Assembly (NCBI RefSeq): GCF_014638275.1
Contig: NZ_BMFJ01000002.1
Coordinates: forward strand, 248,001 to 312,000
Source of the DNA: Primorskyibacter flagellatus
GTDB lineage: Bacteria > Pseudomonadota > Alphaproteobacteria > Rhodobacterales > Rhodobacteraceae
Length of the DNA stretch: 64,000 nt
Direction of reading: 5' to 3'
Part shown: positions 16,038 to 25,135 of the stretch, piece after piece
Numbering within the stretch: position 1 is the stretch's first letter
Layout: each line of letters starts with the position of its first letter
Notes under the pieces: generated by a model
Databases searched by the model: none
What the model was told of the DNA's origin: nothing
What the model saw: the letters and a program-made list of their open reading frames with translations, nothing else
Program-made: the position numbers and the translations under genes

Positions 16038-17897
16038 ATGACACATCACGACCCGAAGGATCTTTCCTGGGACGACTTCGACGAACTCCGCGACCCGCGC
16101 CCCGCAGCCAGTGACTTCGACGCCGTGGTGAACCGCGCGCTCGACCGCCGCGGGTTCCTCGCCGGTGTCCTGGCCTTCGGATCGGGCGCCGCCGCCATGG
16201 GCACCGGCCTGTTTTCCGCCACCTCCGCCCGCGCCCAGGCCGCAGCGTTCGATTTCGAACCGATCGGCATCGCCACCGACCACTCCATACAGGTCCCCTC
16301 AGGCCACTCCTGGAAAACTCTGGTCCGCTTCGGCGATCCGCTCTTCTCCGAAGCCGCGGATGCCTATTCCAACGAAACCGCCGTGCCCGCAGCGATGTCC
16401 GACAAGGTCTTCGGCGAAAACACCGACGGAATGGAGTTCTTCGAAATCGACGGCAAGACCGTCATCACCGTGAACTCCGAATACGCCAACCCCGAAATCA
16501 ACCTGCCCGCCGCCAACGAAGGCACGCCTAAAAACGCGGATGAGGTGATGCTGCTCAAGAACATCCAGGGCGTCACCATCATGGAAGTCGCGGACACCGG
16601 CAACGGCTATGAGGTCGTCGTCGACAGCCCGTTCAACCGCCGCATCACGCACGAAACCCAGATGACCATGGACGGCCCCGCCGCCGGGTCCGCTCTGGTC
16701 AGGACAAATGCCGACCCTGAGGGCATGTCGCCCAAGGGCACGATGAACAACTGCGGGTCGGGCAAGACGCTCTGGGGCACCTACCTGACCTGCGAGGAAA
16801 ACTTCAACGGCTACTTCGGTACCACGACCGAGAAGGAGCCGACGGACGGCGAGAAGCGTTACGGCATCGGCGGGCAGAGCCGCTACGCCTACGAGGTCTA
16901 TGACGAGCGCTTCGATATCTCCAAGGAACCGAACGAACCGCACCGTCATGGCTGGGTGACGGAGATCGACCCCTCCGACGCGTCCTCCGTTCCGGTCAAG
17001 CACACCGCCCTCGGCCGCTTCAAGCACGAGAACGCGGAGATGGTGCAGGCCGCCGATGGCCGCATCGTGGTTTACATGGGCGACGACGAACGCGGGGAAT
17101 TCATCTACCGCTATGTCTCCAACGCCACCTGGGCCGCCGGTCAGCCGACCGAGGGCCTGCTGTCCGAAGGCACGCTCTACGTTGCGAAGTTCAACGACGA
17201 CATGACCGGGGAATGGCTGGCCCTGACGCCCGAAACCACCGGCATGTCGCTTGAAGACCTGCTGGTCTTCTCCCGCCTCGCCGGGTCGAAGGTCGGCGCG
17301 ACGACGATGGACCGCCCGGAATGGATCGCCGCCAACCCGATGAAGGTGGAGGCCTACTGCGCCCTCACCAACAACTCCAAACGCGGCGGCGACAAGATGC
17401 CGACCAACGCCGCCAACCCGCGCGAGACCAACAACTACGGTCAGATCGTGCGCTGGCGGCCCGAGGGTGAGGATCACGCGGCGGATACCTTCACCTGGGA
17501 CCTCTACGTCATGGCAGGCAATCCGAAGGTCTATCAGAACGAATACGCCGGGTCGCCGAACGTGACCGAGGGCAACATGTTCAACTCTCCGGACGGCATG
17601 GCTTTCGACAGCAAGGGCATGCTTTGGATCCAGACCGACGGCGAGGATTCCAACGAGGGTGAGTTCGAGGGTCAGGGTAACAACCAGATGCTCGTCGGCA
17701 ACCCCGAGACGGGCGAGATCGCGCGCTTCCTGACCGCGCCGAAGGGCGCAGAGGTCACGGGTCTCTGCTGGTCCGGGGACGGCAAGGTCGCCTTCGTCGG
17801 CATCCAGCACCCCGGCGGCAGTTGGCCCGACGGCGCGGGCCTGCCCCGGTCGTCGATCATCGCCGTCTGGCGGGATGACGGTCAGGCAATCGGCTGA
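16038..17897 (+). CDS. phoX: PhoX-family alkaline phosphatase (Tat-exported)
   Basis: The 619-residue protein has a twin-arginine signal (DRRGFLAGVLAFGSGAAAMG, residues 36-55) ending near SARAQA (62-67), then a six-bladed beta-propeller. Typical PhoX segments include TVNSEYANPE, GTYLTCEENFNGYFG, PHRHGWVTEIDP, RFKHENAEM and WIQTDGEDSN near the C-terminus. PhoX is a Ca2+/Fe3+ phosphomonoesterase that releases phosphate from organic phosphates in the periplasm and is widespread in marine bacteria. I chose ATG 16038 over a TTG two codons upstream. I looked for a PhoB box upstream and found no convincing pair of repeats. A strong terminator follows. Confidence 0.93.
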   Translation: MTHHDPKDLSWDDFDELRDPRPAASDFDAVVNRALDRRGFLAGVLAFGSGAAAMGTGLFSATSARAQAAAFDFEPIGIATDHSIQVPSGHSWKTLVRFGDPLFSEAADAYSNETAVPAAMSDKVFGENTDGMEFFEIDGKTVITVNSEYANPEINLPAANEGTPKNADEVMLLKNIQGVTIMEVADTGNGYEVVVDSPFNRRITHETQMTMDGPAAGSALVRTNADPEGMSPKGTMNNCGSGKTLWGTYLTCEENFNGYFGTTTEKEPTDGEKRYGIGGQSRYAYEVYDERFDISKEPNEPHRHGWVTEIDPSDASSVPVKHTALGRFKHENAEMVQAADGRIVVYMGDDERGEFIYRYVSNATWAAGQPTEGLLSEGTLYVAKFNDDMTGEWLALTPETTGMSLEDLLVFSRLAGSKVGATTMDRPEWIAANPMKVEAYCALTNNSKRGGDKMPTNAANPRETNNYGQIVRWRPEGEDHAADTFTWDLYVMAGNPKVYQNEYAGSPNVTEGNMFNSPDGMAFDSKGMLWIQTDGEDSNEGEFEGQGNNQMLVGNPETGEIARFLTAPKGAEVTGLCWSGDGKVAFVGIQHPGGSWPDGAGLPRSSIIAVWRDDGQAIG

Positions 17898-17919
17898 ACC
17901 GCATATTGGCCGACGCGCA

Positions 17920-17944
17920 GGGTGGGGATTTTCCCCACCCTTTT
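17920..17944 (+). terminator. Rho-independent terminator after phoX
   Basis: Stem GGGTGGGGA (17920-17928) pairs with TCCCCACCC (17932-17940) around a TTT loop, followed by TTTT. Confidence 0.92.
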
Positions 17945-17992
17945 CGCTTCGGGGACGCCGGACTGAAGCCCGGCACCACGAGGCACCCCAAC

Positions 17993-18544
17993 CTATGCCA
18001 CGCGGCGCATCTGCACCGCCGGGAACAGAACCCCCGTGGGCAACCGCACCTCGATCTGGCCGAGGGAGCCGAACCCGTGCGCCGCATAGAACCCTTCTGC
18101 CGTCAGCGTGCTCTGACACCGCAGGTCGGTGACCCCCGCCGCCGACGCCGACCCCAGGATCCGCCGCATCAGCAGCGACCCGACCCCGGTGCGCACCACC
18201 GAAGGATCGACCGCCACATGCCGGATGTGCCCGACCCCGGCCCGCCCCGGCGCGCCATGCGGCGACACGTCGGTCCAGCCACCGGCCGCCAGCACTCGGT
18301 CGTCGCGTTCGGCAAGGAAATAGGTGCCGCAGCTGAGCAGGCTCGGCCGGGCGGAGGAGATCAGCGGCAGCGCCTCGCGCAGCAGTTCCGGATCGTAATC
18401 CGCCGCCAGCAGCGCCCGGTAGGACCGGGCCAGCATACGCGACACGCCCTCCGTATCGGCGGGCATCGCGGGCCGGATGACAATGTCGCAAAGCCCGGCA
18501 CCGGGGGGCGGAGGCGTGGAACGGGAAGGGGATAGATCGGGCAT
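17993..18544 (-). CDS. GNAT-family N-acetyltransferase
   Basis: The 183-residue protein has the GNAT core between about residues 22 and 165. The acetyl-CoA loop is IRHVAVDPSVVRTGVGSLLM (107-126), followed by CQSTLTAEGFYAAHGF, the usual strand and helix that close the fold. The N-terminal 18 residues are proline- and serine-rich and probably disordered; a start at MPADTEG (residue 27) is possible but would truncate the first strand. Substrate is unknown. It stands between phoX (convergent, beyond a terminator) and rpmG on the same strand, with the rpmG terminator 50 bp upstream, so it is likely its own unit. Confidence 0.82.
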   Translation of the reverse strand: MPDLSPSRSTPPPPGAGLCDIVIRPAMPADTEGVSRMLARSYRALLAADYDPELLREALPLISSARPSLLSCGTYFLAERDDRVLAAGGWTDVSPHGAPGRAGVGHIRHVAVDPSVVRTGVGSLLMRRILGSASAAGVTDLRCQSTLTAEGFYAAHGFGSLGQIEVRLPTGVLFPAVQMRRVA

Positions 18545-18590
18545 CGGAGTCGTCCTGTCTCGGGAAGGAGGGGGAGAGAGGGCGGCCCGG

Positions 18591-18622
18591 AAATGAGGAA
18601 GGCCGCGCTCTGCGGCGCGGCC
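18591..18622 (-). terminator. Rho-independent terminator after rpmG
   Basis: On the minus strand GGCCGCGC-N6-GCGCGGCC (18601-18622) is followed by the T-rich tail TTCCTCATTT (18591-18600). It is 27 bp past the rpmG stop. Confidence 0.82.
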
Positions 18623-18649
18623 TTCATGTCGTTGGAAGGGTCTGTGATC

Positions 18650-18817
18650 TTACTTGATCTTGCCTTCTTTGTACTCGACATGCTTCCGCACCACGGGATC
18701 GTACTTTCGTACGGTCATCTTCTCGGTCATGGTGCGTGCGTTCTTCTTGGTCACGTAGAAATGGCCCGTGCCCGCGGTCGAGTTCAGACGGATCTTGATG
18801 GTCGTCGGCTTCGCCAT
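18650..18817 (-). CDS. rpmG: 50S ribosomal protein L33
   Basis: The 55-residue protein [11 protein letters not shown]...EYKEGKIK is a typical alphaproteobacterial L33, with [14 protein letters not shown] in the centre and a basic C-terminus. This is the cysteine-free form that does not bind zinc. It is monocistronic, with its own terminator. The ATG at 18817 is chosen because upstream in-frame codons do not resemble L33. Confidence 0.96.
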   Translation of the reverse strand: MAKPTTIKIRLNSTAGTGHFYVTKKNARTMTEKMTVRKYDPVVRKHVEYKEGKIK

Positions 18818-19020
18818 TGTCTTGTCTCCTGCACCGGACGCGCTCCGCGCCCGCGAAATCTCATGAAGCCTGCCTTTTACCCATAGCCCCGACCGAGTCA
18901 ACCGCGAATCCGGCCCCCTCCTGCGTTTTCCCGCGCAAGGATCATCGCCTCGTTCATCCGACCCGACAGCCGTGTCGGCCGCGCAGTTGCAGGAATCACC
19001 GGTGGCAGGGGGGTTAAAAC

Positions 19021-19049
19021 ATACGGACCACTACTATATGGCTCCGTAT
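19021..19049. promoter_or_regulatory. Probable MarR operator ATACGGA-N15-TCCGTAT
   Basis: Perfect 7-bp arms lie 17-45 bp upstream of the marR start and bracket a CTATATG sequence that could be the -10 region. The position fits autorepression of the marR-emrAB operon. The ligand and exact promoter are not determined. Confidence 0.6.
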
Positions 19050-19065
19050 CAAAAGGGGGTGCCCC

Positions 19066-19515
19066 ATGATGCGCGACGTCGCGATGCTTATGCATGAAAC
19101 CGCCGGCCTGATGCGCCGCCGCTTTGAACAGGAGGCGCGGCCAAGCGGCCTGACCCTGCTGCAATGGCGCGCCCTGAGCCTGCTTGAGAAAAGCGGCCCC
19201 CTCCGGCAGGTCGCGGTCGGTGAGGCGCTGGAAGCCTCCGCCATGGCGATCAGCGATCTGGCGGAGCGGCTGCAGGCGGCCGGTTATGTCTCCCGCGAGC
19301 CCGACCCGCGCGACAACCGCGCAAAAACCCTGTCGCTGACCGCGGACGGCGCCCGCAAGGTGACCGAGATGCACGACGCCGCCACCGGCATATTCACCGA
19401 GATCTTCGACGGCGTGACAGAAGCGGAGGCCGACGCCCTGCGCAGCGCGCTGACCCGGATCAAGACCAACCTTGGCGGCCCCGACGAACCGCCGGCACGA
19501 GGATCCCGCAGATGA
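19066..19515 (+). CDS. MarR-family transcriptional regulator
   Basis: The 149-residue protein has a winged-helix MarR fold. LTLLQWRALSLLEKSG (residues 29-44) opens the HTH, with EALEASAMAISDLAERLQAAG as recognition helix and the wing SREPDPRDNRAKTLSLTADG. MarR dimers repress nearby efflux genes and release DNA on binding phenolic or lipophilic ligands. The stop overlaps the next gene as ATGA, so regulator and pump are one operon, and an inverted repeat lies at the promoter. Two adjacent ATG codons (19066, 19069) could serve as start. Confidence 0.93.
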   Translation: MMRDVAMLMHETAGLMRRRFEQEARPSGLTLLQWRALSLLEKSGPLRQVAVGEALEASAMAISDLAERLQAAGYVSREPDPRDNRAKTLSLTADGARKVTEMHDAATGIFTEIFDGVTEAEADALRSALTRIKTNLGGPDEPPARGSRR

Positions 19516-20621
19516 ACGCGAAACCCGGCGCAATGGACGACGCCACCCCCGCCGCACCCGAATCCATCACCCCGGCTAGGACGGAACCCGCCGCCAGATC
19601 ACCCCGCGCGCGCCGCCGCCGGGCGCTGATCCTGTCGGTCCCGCTGGTCCTGGCGCTGGCGGGCGGGGCCGCGTGGCTGCTTGGCGGGCGGTACGTGACC
19701 ACCGACAATGCCTATGTGCATCAGCGCATGATCTCCGTTTCCCCGGATGTCAGCGGCCGCATCACCGAGGTGCTGGTTACGGAGAACCAGACCGTCCCCG
19801 CCGGCACCCCGCTCTTCCGGCTCGACGACAGCGGCTACAGGATTGCACTGGACAGCGCAGAGGCGCAGCTTGCCGCCGCCCGGCTCTCTGTCGCGCAGCT
19901 TCGCGCCGCCTACCAGACCGCCGCCGCCCAGCTTGACGCGGCGGAGGCGATCAAGGACGTCCAGCAGCGGGAACTGGAACGCCAGCAGGAACTGACCGCG
20001 CGCGGTGTCGGCTCTCAGGCCTCGCTCGACGACGCGACGCTTGCCAACCGCAGCGCCGCCAATGCCGTTGCCGTTGCACAGCGCCAGCTGAACGCCGCAG
20101 CCGCCGCCCTCGGCGGCGATCCGGAGGCCGAAACCGATACCCTGCCAGCCGTCCGCACCGCACTCTCCGCGCGCGAAGCCGCCGCCCGCGACCTCGCCCA
20201 TACCGAAATCGCGGCCCAGACCAGCGGTACTGTGAGCCAGATCGAAAGCCTGAACATCGGCCAGTTCGTCGCCGCCGGAACCGGGGTCGCCACGCTGGTG
20301 GACGGATCGGACAGCTGGATCGAGGCGAATTTCAAGGAAACCCAGCTTGCCGCCCTGACAGAGGGGCAGCCTGTCACCATCGGCATCGACGCCTACCCGG
20401 ACGCCGACCTGCACGGAGAGGTCGAAAGCTTCGGGTCCGCCACCGGATCCCAGTTCTCGCTGATCCCGGCGCAGAACGCGACCGGCAACTGGGTCAAGGT
20501 GGTCCAGCGCGTGCCCGTCCGCATCCGGATCGACGACGCCTCGGCCACCCGGCTGCGCGACGGGATGAGCGTGCATGTCTCCGTCGACACGGGCCATTCC
20601 CGGCTGGACAACCTGAGATGA
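19512..20621 (+). CDS. HlyD/EmrA-type membrane fusion protein
   Basis: This 369-residue periplasmic adaptor has an N-terminal membrane anchor (about 38-58), the biotinyl-lipoyl-like half YVTTDNAYVHQRMISVSPDV (64-83), and an alanine/glutamine-rich coiled-coil hairpin (110-215). The second lipoyl half is IAAQTSGTVSQIESLNIGQF, followed by a beta-barrel with WIEANFKETQL. It pairs with the DHA2 pump encoded next, forming an EmrAB-like drug-efflux complex that probably engages an outer-membrane TolC channel encoded elsewhere. It overlaps marR and emrB-like genes by four bases on both sides. Confidence 0.92.
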   Translation: MNAKPGAMDDATPAAPESITPARTEPAARSPRARRRRALILSVPLVLALAGGAAWLLGGRYVTTDNAYVHQRMISVSPDVSGRITEVLVTENQTVPAGTPLFRLDDSGYRIALDSAEAQLAAARLSVAQLRAAYQTAAAQLDAAEAIKDVQQRELERQQELTARGVGSQASLDDATLANRSAANAVAVAQRQLNAAAAALGGDPEAETDTLPAVRTALSAREAAARDLAHTEIAAQTSGTVSQIESLNIGQFVAAGTGVATLVDGSDSWIEANFKETQLAALTEGQPVTIGIDAYPDADLHGEVESFGSATGSQFSLIPAQNATGNWVKVVQRVPVRIRIDDASATRLRDGMSVHVSVDTGHSRLDNLR

Positions 20622-22159
20622 GCGACGACCTTCCGCCGACGCCGGCCTCCGGCAGCGCCCCGGCGCAGGGCGGGCTGTCGAAGCCGAACGTGGTGGTCGC
20701 CGCGCCGGGCCTGCTCACCGCCTCCATCATGGTCGCGACGGTGATGCAGGTGCTCGACACCACCATCGCCAACGTAGCGCTGCCGCACATGGCCTCCTCT
20801 CTCGGCGCGACGCAGGAGGAGATCACCTGGGTCCTGACCTCCTATATCGTCGCCTCCGCCATCGCCACGCCGCTGACCGGCTGGTCGGCGGACCGGATCG
20901 GGCGGCGCTCGGTGTTCTTGGGGGCCATCGCCGGGTTCATCCTGACCTCCGTGCTCTGCGGCATCGCGACCTCACTGCCCGAGATGGTGGTGTTCCGCAT
21001 CTTCCAGGGCGTTTTCGGAGCGGCGATCATCCCGCTGGCGCAGGCCACGCTGCTGGACATCAACCCGAAGGAAAAGATCGGTCAGGCCATGGCGATCTAC
21101 GGGGCCGGGATCATGGTCGGCCCGATCGTCGGCCCCACGCTCGGCGGCTACCTGACCGAGGTCTTCAACTGGCGCTACGTCTTCTTCATAAACCTGCCCG
21201 TGGGCATCCTCGCGCTGTTCGGCGTTGCCGCCTTCATGCCGAAGGAGGCCACGCGGGAACGCCGCTTCGACATCATGGGCTTCGCCTATCTTGCCGTCGC
21301 CGTCGGGTCGCTTCAGCTCATGCTCGACCGGGGCCAGTCCGCCGGATGGTTTGAATCGGTCGAGATCATCCTCTACGCCGGGTTGATGATCTCCGGCCTC
21401 TGGGCCTTCGTCATCCATTGCTGGGGCGCGAAGGATCCCTTTGTCGACCTCGCCATGTTCCGTGACCGAAACTTCGTCATGGGCCTGATGTTCATCTTCC
21501 TGATCGGGATGACCCTCTTCTCCGGCCTCGCCCTGCTGCCGCCGCTGCTGCAGAAGCTCATGGGCTATCCGGTCATCACCACCGGCCTCGTGATGGCGCC
21601 GCGGGGCGTCGGCACCATGATCTCCATGATCCTCGTCGGGCGGCTGGTCGGACGGTTCGATCCCCGCGCGCTGGTGCTGTGCGGGCTCGCCATGACGGCC
21701 TGGTCGCTGCACATGATGTCGGGGTTCGAGACCGGGATGGACAGCCGTCTCATCATCCTATCCGGCGTTTTGCAGGGCTTCGGCCTCGGCTTCGTCTTCG
21801 TCCCGCTCTCGACCCTGACGTTCGCCACCATCGCGACGCGCTTCCGGGGCGATGCGACCGCCATGTTCTCTCTGGTGCGAAACATGGGGTCGGGCGCAGG
21901 TATCTCCATCGTCACCGTGGTCCTTGCGCGCATGTCCACCGTGAACCATGAGGAACTTGCCGCCACGCTCACCGCTCAGTCCGGCGCGGTGCGCGACACG
22001 GTGCCGGGGCTGCTGCAGGGCACCCCGTTGTATGCCGCCGTCGCCGATGCATTGGTCAGCCAGCAGGCGGCTATGCTGGCCTATATCGACAACTTCTTCC
22101 TGATGCTGATCCTGACACTGGCCACCGTGCCGATCGTCCTCTTCCTGCGGAAACCCTGA
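20618..22159 (+). CDS. DHA2-family MFS drug exporter (EmrB-like)
   Basis: The 513-residue protein has 14 predicted spans. Motif D1/C landmarks are VLDTTIANVALPHMASSLGA (44-63), DRIGRRSVFLGAI in loop 2-3, and GAGIMVGPIVGPTLGGYLTE. These are hallmarks of the H+-antiport DHA2 family (EmrB/QacA). With the HlyD-type protein upstream it should export hydrophobic toxicants across the envelope. The N-terminal 28 residues are cytoplasmic and proline-rich. Its 3' end faces the PRC-barrel gene, with a hairpin terminator at 22207-22232 between. Confidence 0.94.
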   Translation: MSDDLPPTPASGSAPAQGGLSKPNVVVAAPGLLTASIMVATVMQVLDTTIANVALPHMASSLGATQEEITWVLTSYIVASAIATPLTGWSADRIGRRSVFLGAIAGFILTSVLCGIATSLPEMVVFRIFQGVFGAAIIPLAQATLLDINPKEKIGQAMAIYGAGIMVGPIVGPTLGGYLTEVFNWRYVFFINLPVGILALFGVAAFMPKEATRERRFDIMGFAYLAVAVGSLQLMLDRGQSAGWFESVEIILYAGLMISGLWAFVIHCWGAKDPFVDLAMFRDRNFVMGLMFIFLIGMTLFSGLALLPPLLQKLMGYPVITTGLVMAPRGVGTMISMILVGRLVGRFDPRALVLCGLAMTAWSLHMMSGFETGMDSRLIILSGVLQGFGLGFVFVPLSTLTFATIATRFRGDATAMFSLVRNMGSGAGISIVTVVLARMSTVNHEELAATLTAQSGAVRDTVPGLLQGTPLYAAVADALVSQQAAMLAYIDNFFLMLILTLATVPIVLFLRKP

Positions 22160-22206
22160 ACTTTCCCCGGTACGAAACAGACCGCGTCACCATCCCCCGG
22201 GACACG

Positions 22207-22232
22207 AAAAAGGGGGCGGAAAGTCCGCCCCC
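22207..22232 (-). terminator. Rho-independent terminator after the PRC-barrel gene
   Basis: On the minus strand GGGGGCGGA-CTT-TCCGCCCCC is followed by TTTTT. It sits 20 bp past the stop and also faces the end of the DHA2 gene. Confidence 0.9.
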
Positions 22233-22252
22233 TTCCCCTCGATGAACGAGCG

Positions 22253-23056
22253 TTACTCGATCGGCTGCGTCGTGCCGCCCGAGATGCCGCCCATGGTGTC
22301 ACCCGAACTCTGCATCGAAGCCCGGTCGGCCTCTGCCTTCTGGTCGGCGGCAGAGACGAACTCCTGCGCGTTCTCAAGGTCCGTCCGGGTGGCCGAGGTC
22401 ACCAGACGCGGCGAGCCGTCATTGTCGATAACCTGAAGCGAGGCCATCTCGACCGCGACTTCACGCTCGCCCATTCCGAGGAAACCGCCGACGCCGATAA
22501 CGACACCTTCCACCTTGCCGTCAAGGCCGATGATCAGGTCATTGATGTCGCCCACGTTTTCGTCAGCACCGTTGTAAACGGTCGCGCCAAGAAGATCCTC
22601 TGCAAGCACCGTGTCGGCATCCTGCATGGTGATCTGGCCTTCGACCGGCTTGGCCGGTTCCTCTGCGGCAAGCTGTTCGTCCTCACCGATCACGGCGTCG
22701 CTGTCCGCAGCCATGTTCGTCCCGTCGTCGGCAGGCGCCATGCTGTCGGTCGCCACATCCGATCCTTCGTCCGTCACCGGAGCGGTCTCATCCGTCGCCA
22801 CGTCGGAGGACTCATCGGTCGGCGCCGCTTCGTCCGTCGCCACATCCGACGACTCGTCCGTCGGTGCGGTGGAGTCCGTGGCGGTATCCGTAGACGTGGA
22901 GTCCGTCATCGGCGCGGCATCGGTCGCCGCCGGATCGGTCTGTTCGACCTTGGGCTGTTCGGCAGCACCTTCGCTCTGGGCAAAGGCCACGACCGGGGTT
23001 GCGGCAATCAGCGCGATCATCGCGCCACGGCTGGCAGTCTGGAGCAGGGTTTTCAT
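22253..23056 (-). CDS. Secreted PRC-barrel domain protein with acidic Ser/Thr/Asp repeats
   Basis: The 267-residue protein has a signal peptide (about 1-26, cleavage after AFA), then a low-complexity acidic region (27-130). That region contains near-identical tandem units based on TDESSDVATDE, with about four SDVAT repeats. A PRC-barrel (about 150-225) with LLGATVYNGADENVGDINDL and VEGVVIGVGGFLGMGEREVAV follows, then a polar tail. PRC-barrel proteins of this type are periplasmic or envelope stress-related factors; no enzyme function is expected. The ATG at 23056 follows GGAG. It lies downstream of rnpB on the same strand. Confidence 0.88.
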   Translation of the reverse strand: MKTLLQTASRGAMIALIAATPVVAFAQSEGAAEQPKVEQTDPAATDAAPMTDSTSTDTATDSTAPTDESSDVATDEAAPTDESSDVATDETAPVTDEGSDVATDSMAPADDGTNMAADSDAVIGEDEQLAAEEPAKPVEGQITMQDADTVLAEDLLGATVYNGADENVGDINDLIIGLDGKVEGVVIGVGGFLGMGEREVAVEMASLQVIDNDGSPRLVTSATRTDLENAQEFVSAADQKAEADRASMQSSGDTMGGISGGTTQPIE

Positions 23057-23167
23057 GTCGTCTTCTCCTCTCATGCGAACCCGCTGGTCAGGTCTGCCCG
23101 GCGTCCGGCTGTTGTCGGTGCGGGGAAGGGCGGGTCCTTCTGGCAGCCCAACACCGGCAAACCGACC

Positions 23168-23191
23168 GCCGTTCCGCAGCCCCGGAACGGC
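23168..23191. repeat. Hairpin GCCGTTCCG-N6-CGGAACGGC upstream of the PRC-barrel gene
   Basis: Perfect 9-bp stem with a 6-nt loop, lying between the 3' end of rnpB and the PRC-barrel start on the same strand. It lacks a T-run, so it is more likely an mRNA leader structure or operator than a terminator. Confidence 0.5.
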
Positions 23192-23296
23192 GTTGGCGGA
23201 AACTGGCGCGCGGCGGTGCAGAAAAGCGGCGGGTTCCCTCCCACGATCACGAAAACGTAGGGAAATCTTCCGGAACCCGGTCGTCGGGACAAGAAT

Positions 23297-23715
<419 letters not shown>

Positions 23716-23720
23716 ACAGC

Positions 23721-23749
23721 GGTTAGCCGCAACCCGCCCCCTCAGTCAA
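23721..23749 (-). promoter_or_regulatory. rnpB promoter
   Basis: On the minus strand TTGACT (23744-23749) and CTAACC (23721-23726) are separated by 17 bp. Initiation about seven bases on would match the predicted rnpB 5' end. Confidence 0.65.
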
Positions 23750-23841
23750 CCTGCAAGCACGGACCTGCGCGTCACGCCATTGACCGCAGGGTAAGCGCGG
23801 CGCACAAGACTGGACGGATCGGTCCAATTCGGTGAGTCCCG

Positions 23842-25074
23842 GTGAATCCCATGCCCCTGCCTTCCCGCCCCTCGGACACAACGCTGATCGTGATCGGCGC
23901 CGCCGTGCTGCTCAGCCTCGCCATGGGTCTGCGGCAGAGCTTCGGCATCTTCATGCAGCCGCTTGCCACCGACCTCGGAATTGCCGTGGCCGACTTCACC
24001 CTCGCCATCGCCATCCAGAACCTGATGTGGGGCGTGACCCAACCCTTCGCGGGCGCGCTGGTGCCCCGGATCGGGTTCCGGGCAATCATGCTGGCCGGCG
24101 CCGTGCTCTACCTGACCGGCCTCACCGGCCTGTCCATGGCGGGCTCACCGGGGGCCGTGCTGTTCTTCGCCGGCTTCTGCATCGGCCCCGCCATGGGCTG
24201 CGCGGGCACTGCGATCACCATGTCCGTCACCTCGCGCGCGGTGCCGGCCGCCCGGCGCAGCCTGTTCCTCGGTATCATCTCGGCCTCCGGATCCGCCGGG
24301 GCGCTTTACGCCGCACCGATCGGCCAGTGGCTGAACACCCATATCGACTGGCGCGCGGGGGTCACCGCCTTTGCCGTGATGGCCTGCGTGATGATCCCCG
24401 CAGCCTGGATCGCCGGACGCATCGACCGCCGCCCCCTGCCCCCGGCCGCCCCCGGCACCACCGACGCGGGAACCGCCGGGCAGGCACTGAAAAAGGCCCT
24501 CGCCAACCCGGCTTTCGTCGTCATGGCTCTGGCCTATTTCGTCTGCGGCATGCAGCTGATCTTCCTGACCACACACCTGCCCGCCTATATCGCGCTCTGC
24601 GGGCTGGACCCGATGCTGTCGGCCACCGCGCTGGCGCTGATCGGCGGCTTCAACATTCTCGGGTCGCTCTTTTTCGGCTGGGCCGGGGGGCGCTGGAACA
24701 AGCAGATGCTGCTCGGGATGATCTACATCTCCCGCTCTTTCGTCGTGGCCTGGTACTTCGTGCAGGTGCCGACCCCGGCCACCACCATGCTGTTCGCCTC
24801 GCTCATGGGCTTCCTCTGGCTTGGCGTCGGACCGCTTGTCGCCGGATCGGTGGCCGAGATGTTCGGACTCCGCTGGCAGGCGATGATCCAGGGCATCGCC
24901 TTCATGTCCCACCAGTTCGGCAGCTTCACCGGGGCATTCGGCGGCGGCTGGCTGTTCGACCTGACCGGAAACTACACGCTGGCCTGGCAGATCGGCGTCG
25001 GCATGGGCCTGACCGCGGGCGTGATCCAGACCGCCTTTGCCCTGGGCCGCCCGCCCGCGCCGACCCCCGCCTGA
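23842..25074 (+). CDS. MFS transporter (YbfB/OFA-like)
   Basis: The 410-residue protein has 12 predicted spans. The first span carries MGLRQSFGIFMQPLATDLG (29-47), which is typical of the OFA/monocarboxylate-like MFS branch. Substrate is unknown; relatives move organic anions. The central cytoplasmic loop is around residues 195-215. Either GTG 23842 or ATG 23851 could start the protein; neither has a strong ribosome site. It is divergent from rnpB and followed after 61 bp by a UspA gene with its own ribosome site. Confidence 0.88.
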   Translation: MNPMPLPSRPSDTTLIVIGAAVLLSLAMGLRQSFGIFMQPLATDLGIAVADFTLAIAIQNLMWGVTQPFAGALVPRIGFRAIMLAGAVLYLTGLTGLSMAGSPGAVLFFAGFCIGPAMGCAGTAITMSVTSRAVPAARRSLFLGIISASGSAGALYAAPIGQWLNTHIDWRAGVTAFAVMACVMIPAAWIAGRIDRRPLPPAAPGTTDAGTAGQALKKALANPAFVVMALAYFVCGMQLIFLTTHLPAYIALCGLDPMLSATALALIGGFNILGSLFFGWAGGRWNKQMLLGMIYISRSFVVAWYFVQVPTPATTMLFASLMGFLWLGVGPLVAGSVAEMFGLRWQAMIQGIAFMSHQFGSFTGAFGGGWLFDLTGNYTLAWQIGVGMGLTAGVIQTAFALGRPPAPTPA

Positions 25075-25135
25075 AATCCGCAATCGACACCGCCCGCCCC
25101 CTCCGTCATTATCCCGCCGGAACGGGAGGTCCCAG

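Noticed and set aside
16299-18491. 730-codon open frame on the minus strand opposite phoX
   Set aside because: It is the mirror of phoX codon usage in high-GC DNA, has no recognisable domain and no ribosome site.
23057-23296. EcfG-type general stress promoter (GGAAC-N17-GTT) before the PRC-barrel gene
   Set aside because: The GGAAC here is part of the hairpin at 23168-23191, the -10 match is weak, and this stress system is absent from many Rhodobacterales.
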